A stretch of 64,000 nucleotides of DNA from assembly GCF_041360795.1 (NCBI RefSeq), contig NZ_JBFUPW010000002.1, forward strand, positions 1-64,000. Reading direction: 5' to 3'. Below the pieces are notes generated by a model that made no database searches, was not told where the DNA came from, and saw only the letters and a program-made list of their open reading frames with translations. Shown one piece after another: positions 59,836 through 64,000 of the stretch. The position numbers and the translations under genes were made by a program. The DNA comes from Arthrobacter_E sp041360795 (lineage in GTDB: Bacteria; Actinomycetota; Actinomycetes; Actinomycetales; Micrococcaceae). Numbering within the stretch: position 1 is the stretch's first letter; each line of letters begins with the position of its first letter.

Positions 59836-60507
59836 TCACTCCCAGGAGTCGTCCTCACGGTTCAGCTCCTCCGCGACGATGCCGAAGGCCACGCCCGGTG
59901 CGTGCCCCTTGCGCACCAGCATGGCCACGAGCCTGCGGGTGTGCTTGTCCTTCTCGGCACGGTCCAGGGACGCACGGTCCACCCGCGCGAGTTTCTTGGC
60001 CACCAGATAGCGTGCCGCCTCGCGTTCATCAGCGGCGGTCAGCTGCTGCAAGGCGGCTTCGATGAGGTGATCTGCCACGCCCTTCTCCCGGAGCTCGCGG
60101 CGCAAGGTCGATGATCCCAGGTGACGGTGCTCCGCCCGGCTGCGGACCCAGAGCTCGGCGAACTCGGCATCGTTGATGAGCCGGAGCTCCTCGAACCGGT
60201 CCAGCACGGCTCGGGCGGCCGCTTCGGGAACCTCGCGGTCCTTGAGCTTGATCGCGAGCTGGTGCCGGGTCCGAGGCCCGGCGCTCAGCTGCCTCAGGAT
60301 GATGGTGCGGGCCACCGCTTCCGGATCGGCATCGCGATCCTGCTCGGCTTCCGGTGGAGGGGTGCCCTTGGACTCAGAACGCTTGCGCCTCCGCGCAGGG
60401 ACGGCCTCAGAGCCGCCTCCCGGACCCTCCTCGCTCCACGGCAACTCCTGGGGAGGGCCCGTGGGCTTGGAAAGGGCCGAAGCGGGCTGGAGCCCCGGCA
60501 CAGTCAT
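59836..60507 (-). CDS. recX: Regulatory protein RecX
   Basis: About 223 residues; the RecX helical repeats span roughly 70-223 (AVARTIILRQLSAGPRTRHQLAIKL, EELRLINDAEFAELWVRSR, ELREKGVADHLIEAAL). RecX trims and inhibits RecA filaments. The N-terminal part is Pro/Gly-rich. ATG 60507 has GGAG seven bases upstream; a TTG at 60567, one base after the recA stop, is an alternative without a ribosome-binding site. Cotranscribed with recA. Confidence 0.9.
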   Translation of the reverse strand: MTVPGLQPASALSKPTGPPQELPWSEEGPGGGSEAVPARRRKRSESKGTPPPEAEQDRDADPEAVARTIILRQLSAGPRTRHQLAIKLKDREVPEAAARAVLDRFEELRLINDAEFAELWVRSRAEHRHLGSSTLRRELREKGVADHLIEAALQQLTAADEREAARYLVAKKLARVDRASLDRAEKDKHTRRLVAMLVRKGHAPGVAFGIVAEELNREDDSWE

Positions 60508-60568
60508 GCCAGGGCTCCAGGGTTCAGCGCTCGTGGTTTCGGCAGAGGGCCGTTCCGAACGTGCCAAC

Positions 60569-61621
60569 TCAGTACCCGTCGACGGCCTTCAGCTTCGGGT
60601 TCTCTTCCTCCTCCGGAGCGACCTGGCCCACGCCGAGCTTCTCCTTGATGAGACGCTCGAGCTCGTCGGCGAGATCCGGGTTGTCCCGGAGGAAACGGCG
60701 GGAGTTCTCCATGCCCTGGCCGAGCTGATCGCCGTCATAGGTGTACCAGGAGCCGGACTTCTTGATGATGCCGTGCTCCACACCCATGTCGATGATGCCG
60801 CCCTCGCGGGAGATGCCCTGACCATAGATGATGTCGAACTCGGCGGTCTTGAAGGGCGGAGCCATCTTGTTCTTGACGATCTTGACCTTCGTCCGGTTGC
60901 CCACCGAGTCAGCACCCTCCTTGAGGGTCTGGATACGGCGCACGTCCATACGCACCGAGGCGTAGAACTTCAGGGCCTTACCACCGGTGGTCGTCTCAGG
61001 AGAGCCGAAGAAGACACCGATCTTCTCACGCAGCTGGTTGATGAAGATGGCGGTGGTCTTGGTCTGGTTCAGTCGACCGGTGATCTTACGGAGGGCCTGG
61101 CTCATCAGACGGGCCTGCAGACCCACATGGCTGTCACCCATCTCGCCCTCGATTTCCGCGCGCGGCACCAGGGCGGCCACGGAGTCGATGACGATGATGT
61201 CCAGCGCGCCGGAAGAGACCAGCATGTCCATGATCTCCAGGGCCTGCTCACCGGTGTCCGGCTGGGAGACCAGCAGGGCGTCCGTGTCCACGCCCAGCTT
61301 GCCCGCGTATTCCGGGTCCAGAGCGTGCTCGGCATCGATGAAGGCTGCGAGACCGCCATTGCGCTGCGCGTTGGCGACGGCGTGAAGAGCGACCGTGGTC
61401 TTACCGGAGGATTCCGGACCATAGATCTCCACCACGCGTCCGCGCGGCAGGCCGCCGATGCCCAGAGCCACGTCCATGGCGATGGAGCCGGTGGGGATCA
61501 CTTCGATGGGCGCACGGGTGTCATCCCCGAGCCGCATGATGGATCCCTTGCCGAATTGCTTGTCGATCTGGGCCAGTGCCGCTTCAAGAGCTTTGGCGCG
61601 GTCCGGTGTTGCTGCCGCCAT
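60569..61621 (-). CDS. recA: Recombinase RecA
   Basis: 350 residues with Walker A GPESSGKT (68-75), Walker B IIVIDSVAALVP, and the L1/L2 DNA-binding loops (VGLQARLMSQALRK, KIGVFFGSPETTTGG). It drives strand exchange and LexA cleavage. No intein. Its 250-base upstream region holds both a LexA box and a RecA-NDp type promoter. recX follows directly. Confidence 0.99.
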   Translation of the reverse strand: MAAATPDRAKALEAALAQIDKQFGKGSIMRLGDDTRAPIEVIPTGSIAMDVALGIGGLPRGRVVEIYGPESSGKTTVALHAVANAQRNGGLAAFIDAEHALDPEYAGKLGVDTDALLVSQPDTGEQALEIMDMLVSSGALDIIVIDSVAALVPRAEIEGEMGDSHVGLQARLMSQALRKITGRLNQTKTTAIFINQLREKIGVFFGSPETTTGGKALKFYASVRMDVRRIQTLKEGADSVGNRTKVKIVKNKMAPPFKTAEFDIIYGQGISREGGIIDMGVEHGIIKKSGSWYTYDGDQLGQGMENSRRFLRDNPDLADELERLIKEKLGVGQVAPEEEENPKLKAVDGY

Positions 61622-61718
61622 GACGTACCCCTACCCCTAGGTTGTTTCGCGGACCCGTGCGGCCCGGCGAAGATGATGACGCGAATCGTTGGTTCCCGGT
61701 TGAGAACCTTCACTGACG

Positions 61719-61741
61719 AGCCTAGGAAGCGGGACTGACAT
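61719..61741 (-). promoter_or_regulatory. recA promoter, RecA-NDp/PafBC type
   Basis: ATGTCAGTC (61741-61733), eight bases, TAGGCT (61724-61719): seven of nine positions of the left box, the exact N8 spacing and a TANNNT -10 agree with tTGTCRgtg-N8-TAnnnT described for mycobacterial recA. The transcript would carry a leader of about 90 bases. Confidence 0.65.
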
Positions 61742-61809
61742 TAATTCCCGCGACCTTGCTCATGTGGACAACTCGCCCGTCTTTTCTCTGGATATCAGCC
61801 TAGCCCCAT

Positions 61810-61825
61810 TCGAACAACTATTCGA
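61810..61825. promoter_or_regulatory. SOS (LexA) box upstream of recA
   Basis: TCGAACAACTATTCGA, one base off TCGAAC-N4-GTTCGA. It overlaps TTGTTC on the minus strand, a possible -35 for a second recA promoter (TATCCA 17 bases on). Confidence 0.8.
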
Positions 61826-61873
61826 ATGATTTCGCGGCGTGTTGAAGGAACTTGCGGGAGAAGTCCCCGCGAT

Positions 61874-62101
61874 TCAGGCCTTCTTGGCGGGCTTCGGGTC
61901 CTTTCCGAGCCTCCGGCTCTCCGGAACATCCTGGGCTTCGCAGACCGCGAGCCAGATGGACCTCAGGTCGAGTCCGTCCCGGAGCGCCTGATCCGGCGTC
62001 CGGCTGCCCAGCTCGCGCAGCGCGAGGTTCGTGGCCAGATGGCGCGCGTAGGCGGGGCCGAACTCGTCGTCCATCAACTGCCAGAACTGGGAACGTCGCA
62101 T
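61874..62101 (-). CDS. DUF3046 family protein
   Basis: 75 residues: RRSQFWQLMDDEFGPAYARHLATNLAL, then GLDLRSIWLAVCEAQDVPESRR. Short, charged, unknown function. The gene upstream of recA in the same direction is characteristic of actinobacteria. The LexA box lies between it and recA. Confidence 0.85.
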   Translation of the reverse strand: MRRSQFWQLMDDEFGPAYARHLATNLALRELGSRTPDQALRDGLDLRSIWLAVCEAQDVPESRRLGKDPKPAKKA

Positions 62102-62177
62102 CGGTCCAGCTTCTCATGCCCCGGTCACCGCCGTGGTCACAGTGCCACCTCGCAAGGGAAGGCTCCGATGACCAAAC

Positions 62178-62183
62178 TAGAAT
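62178..62183 (+). promoter_or_regulatory. -10 element of the MarR gene (leaderless)
   Basis: TAGAAT, six bases (GGACGC), then ATG at 62190. Confidence 0.6.
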
Positions 62184-62189
62184 GGACGC

Positions 62190-62732
62190 ATGATTCCAGC
62201 CGAGCGCAACGGCAGCGCCGACAGCCCCACCCCCGGCGACGTGCCCAGGGCGGTGGAGACGCCGTCGTCGGACACCCCGGAAGGCGCGCGCCTGGACGAG
62301 GCGATCCACGCCGTCGAGCATCAGCTCAGCCTGCTCTGGCGACGGGGCCGGGCGGTCTCTTTGCGCCTGTCACGGCAGGTCCATCCCGACATGGACCCCT
62401 CGGCGTATGGCCTGCTCTCGGTCCTCCGCCGGCAGGGGCCCATCCGACTGACGGAACTCGCCGGTCTGATCGGGGTCGGCAAGCCCACGGTGAGCCGCCA
62501 GATCACCTTCCTCATGCAGCTGGGGCTGGTGTCCAAGGACGCCGACCCTCTGGACGGCCGGGCCCAATTGCTGCACCTCACCGATCATGGCGAAGAGACC
62601 ATGGCGCGCGTGCAGGACGCCCGGCGGGAGATCTTCCGGCAGCGTCTGGGCGAATGGGACACTCCCGCCCTGGACGCACTGGCCGAGAACCTCGAGCGGC
62701 TCAACACCATCTACGAACGGGACGGCCTGTAG
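62190..62732 (+). CDS. MarR family transcriptional regulator
   Basis: 180 residues. The winged helix lies at about 70-135 (LRRQGPIRLTELAGLIGVGKPTVSRQITFLMQLGLV, wing DPLDGRAQLLHLT). A 40-residue Pro/Ser-rich N-terminus precedes it. No obvious partner gene; the divergent DUF3046 gene starts 88 bases away. Ligand and targets unknown. Confidence 0.88.
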   Translation: MIPAERNGSADSPTPGDVPRAVETPSSDTPEGARLDEAIHAVEHQLSLLWRRGRAVSLRLSRQVHPDMDPSAYGLLSVLRRQGPIRLTELAGLIGVGKPTVSRQITFLMQLGLVSKDADPLDGRAQLLHLTDHGEETMARVQDARREIFRQRLGEWDTPALDALAENLERLNTIYERDGL

Positions 62733-62757
62733 AAGCGCCACCCGTCAGAGAACAGGG

Positions 62758-62790
62758 AAGGGCCCCGGCACACGAGATGCCGGGGCCCTT
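62758..62790. terminator. Terminator between the MarR gene and clgR
   Basis: Perfect 13-base arms AAGGGCCCCGGCA (62758-62770) and complement (62778-62790), followed by T/C-rich sequence; acts for both convergent genes. Confidence 0.85.
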
Positions 62791-62810
62791 TCTTCTCACA
62801 TCTGCCGCTC

Positions 62811-63230
62811 TCAGCGGCTCCCGACGAGCTCCAGCTCGTCCCCCAGGCCACGGCCGTAGCGCTGGGTGAAGTCCTGCGGGACGGTGTCCGGGACGGCGAC
62901 GCCCTCGGCCACGGCCACACGGTCACTGACCTCACGGAGCATGCTGGACAGCGGAACGTCCAATGCCGAGCAGATCGAGGAGAGCAGCTCAGAGGAGGCT
63001 TCCTTCTGGCCACGCTCGACCTCACTCAGATACCCGAGCGAAACCCGCGCGCTGTGGGAGACCTCCCGCAGTGTGCGTCCCTGGCGCTGACGGACATCGC
63101 GGAGGACGTCACCGATCTCGTGACGTAGGATCACCATCTTGCGCTCCTTCGCTTCGTGCTGTGCCGGATCGAGTAGGCCCACATCCTTCCAGCGGACCAC
63201 GCCGTTCACGGATACGGGCTGCTTGACCAT
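62811..63230 (-). CDS. clgR: XRE-type regulator ClgR
   Basis: 139 residues from ATG 63230. The Cro/CI helix-turn-helix (VRQRQGRTLREVSHSARVSLGYLSEVERGQKEASSE in segments) is the ClgR signature; ClgR activates clp protease and other proteostasis genes in actinobacteria and is itself a Clp substrate. A second start, ATG 63137, has AAGGAG six bases upstream and would give a 108-residue protein, near the size of corynebacterial ClgR; the first start has AGGAG twelve bases away. The order pgsA-cinA-clgR is conserved in the phylum. Confidence 0.9.
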   Translation of the reverse strand: MVKQPVSVNGVVRWKDVGLLDPAQHEAKERKMVILRHEIGDVLRDVRQRQGRTLREVSHSARVSLGYLSEVERGQKEASSELLSSICSALDVPLSSMLREVSDRVAVAEGVAVPDTVPQDFTQRYGRGLGDELELVGSR

Positions 63231-63250
63231 GTGTATCGCTTGCTCCTTCG

Positions 63251-63299
63251 TTCAGGCCTGGGCCTGAATTTCATCCTATGACCATCACCCTTGTGATGG
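63251..63299. promoter_or_regulatory. Two palindromes in the clgR promoter region
   Basis: TTCAGGCC-TG-GGCCTGAA (63251-63268) and CCATCAC-CCTT-GTGATGG (63282-63299), both perfect. TAGGAT on the minus strand (63278-63273) lies between them and may be the clgR -10. Neither has the usual ClgR-box sequence I know, so another regulator is possible. Confidence 0.5.
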
Positions 63300-63323
63300 C
63301 GACACTAAAGTAACTCCCGGCTC

Positions 63324-63839
63324 TCAGCTTTTGTTCCCCGGAGGCTCTTTCCCAGGGAACTCACGGAGTGCGTCCAGCAAATGGCCGATCGCTCCACGTA
63401 ATGCCGCTTCACGGATCTGTTCCCGTCCTCCCACGAAATGGTGCGCGAACGCCCGCGCGCCCTGCGCGTCCGCGATCCCGATGAACACGGTGCCGACGGA
63501 CTTGCCGTCATGGGCCTCGGGGCCGGCGACCCCCGTGGTGCTCACCGCCACGTCAGCTCCGCAGGCACGCCGCGCTCCGGCGGCCATCTCCCGCGCCACG
63601 TCGGCATCCACCGAGCCACGCTCGGCAAGCAGTGCGCCGCTCACGCCCAGGACGTGTTCCTTGACCTCGTTGTGGTACGACACGACTCCCCCGCGCAGGG
63701 TCGCCGAGGCCCCCGGCACATCGGCCAGCCGGGCCGCGACGAGACCCGCGGTCAGGGATTCGGCCGTGGCGACCGTGACGCCGTGCGAGATGGCCAGCTC
63801 GACAGTCTCCCGGACCGTCATGGGGAAACCGTCAGGCAC
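63324..63839 (-). CDS. cinA: CinA family protein (nicotinamide-nucleotide amidase domain)
   Basis: 171 residues covering only the C-terminal PncC domain: VATAESLTAGLVAARLADVPGAS, GGVVSYHNEVKEHVLGV and VSTTGVAGPEAHDGKSVGTVFIG. It deamidates NMN in pyridine-nucleotide recycling. The N-terminal competence/MoaB-like domain of longer CinA proteins is absent. GTG 63839 overlaps the pgsA stop by eight bases. Confidence 0.93.
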   Translation of the reverse strand: MPDGFPMTVRETVELAISHGVTVATAESLTAGLVAARLADVPGASATLRGGVVSYHNEVKEHVLGVSGALLAERGSVDADVAREMAAGARRACGADVAVSTTGVAGPEAHDGKSVGTVFIGIADAQGARAFAHHFVGGREQIREAALRGAIGHLLDALREFPGKEPPGNKS

Positions 63840-64000
63840 GGGCGCCTCCCCGGATGAGCCGCGCCGACAGGAACACGTACTGCAGGCCCGTCACCAACGT
63901 CACCGCCACGGTGGCGAGCAGCAGCACGAACGCCACCACGCCCAGCCACGTCCACTGCGCCGTCAACGGGAGGAGGTACAGGAACAGCACCACCGTCTGG
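63832..64000 (-). CDS. pgsA: CDP-diacylglycerol--glycerol-3-phosphate 3-phosphatidyltransferase, 3' end only
   Basis: Partial: the last 55 residues, cut by the window edge. Two hydrophobic stretches (VVLFLYLLPL and WLGVVAFVLLLATVAVTLVTGLQYV) and the basic C-terminus SARLIRGGARA fit the end of PgsA, and position before cinA supports it. The catalytic CDP-alcohol motif lies outside the window, so identity rests on context. Confidence 0.72.
   Translation of the reverse strand, partial: QTVVLFLYLLPLTAQWTWLGVVAFVLLLATVAVTLVTGLQYVFLSARLIRGGARA

Noticed and set aside
1..64000. CRISPR arrays, insertion sequences, phage genes, toxin-antitoxin pairs, tRNA genes
   Set aside because: None was recognised on reading both strands; repeats found are two-copy operators or hairpins only.

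Overview
The window is 64 kb of high-GC chromosome from an actinobacterium of the Arthrobacter type (Micrococcaceae). The evidence is the gene order his - infC/rpmI/rplT - pheST - argCJBDFRGH - tyrS, an actinobacterial-style LexA with TCGAAC-type SOS boxes, a PriA in place of a separate HisA and TrpF, ClgR with CinA and PgsA, a DUF3046 gene upstream of recA, and mycothiol-type enzyme families. No insertion sequence, phage gene, CRISPR array or tRNA was seen. Base composition looks even throughout, so this is chromosome backbone with small accessory cassettes between conserved blocks.

Layout. 1-224: promoter and leader of an rRNA operon that runs out of the left edge. 0.5-5.7 kb: nitrilase, tyrS, HelD-type RNA polymerase recycling ATPase, apt. 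5.8-9.7 kb: amidohydrolase, NCS1 permease and a divergent TetR regulator, a catabolic or salvage module. 9.8-12.6 kb: alkylation-repair island (aag, ada-alkA fusion, ogt). 12.7-22.2 kb: mycothiol-dependent enzyme, then the complete arginine cluster with ArgR-type operators in front of argC and argG. 22.4-30.5 kb: accessory cassette with a quinone oxidoreductase, a 1330-residue Pls/PosA-type membrane NRPS, an M1 aminopeptidase, a phosphopantetheinyl transferase and a PPK2 kinase. 30.6-31.2 kb: an ASCH gene between two palindromes with shared ends. 31.2-43.9 kb: pheST, an SOS-boxed radical SAM gene, MutT, two transporters, rRNA methylase, rplT-rpmI-infC with a long leader, DUF1844. 44.0-49.8 kb: exporter, SseB, and the histidine genes priA, hisH, hisB and hisC with an embedded 52-residue membrane protein. 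50-61.8 kb: DNA-damage region (LysM protein/lexA, dinG, hflX, recX, recA) with dapF, miaA and miaB. 61.9-64 kb: DUF3046, MarR, ClgR, CinA and the end of PgsA.

Three themes link the genes. (1) DNA damage: four putative LexA boxes (radical SAM gene, LysM gene, lexA, recA) and two matches to the RecA-NDp/PafBC promoter motif (recA, hflX-dinG) suggest two overlapping damage circuits, beside a separate alkylation island with its own direct-repeat operator. (2) Many genes have a TANNNT -10 element 6-8 bases before the start codon, which predicts leaderless mRNAs. (3) The Pls-like synthetase, peptidase and PPTase form a plausible pathway for making and trimming a cationic poly-amino acid.

Convergent genes are separated by long perfect hairpins, or overlap at their 3' ends (M1 gene/PPTase, radical SAM gene/mutT).
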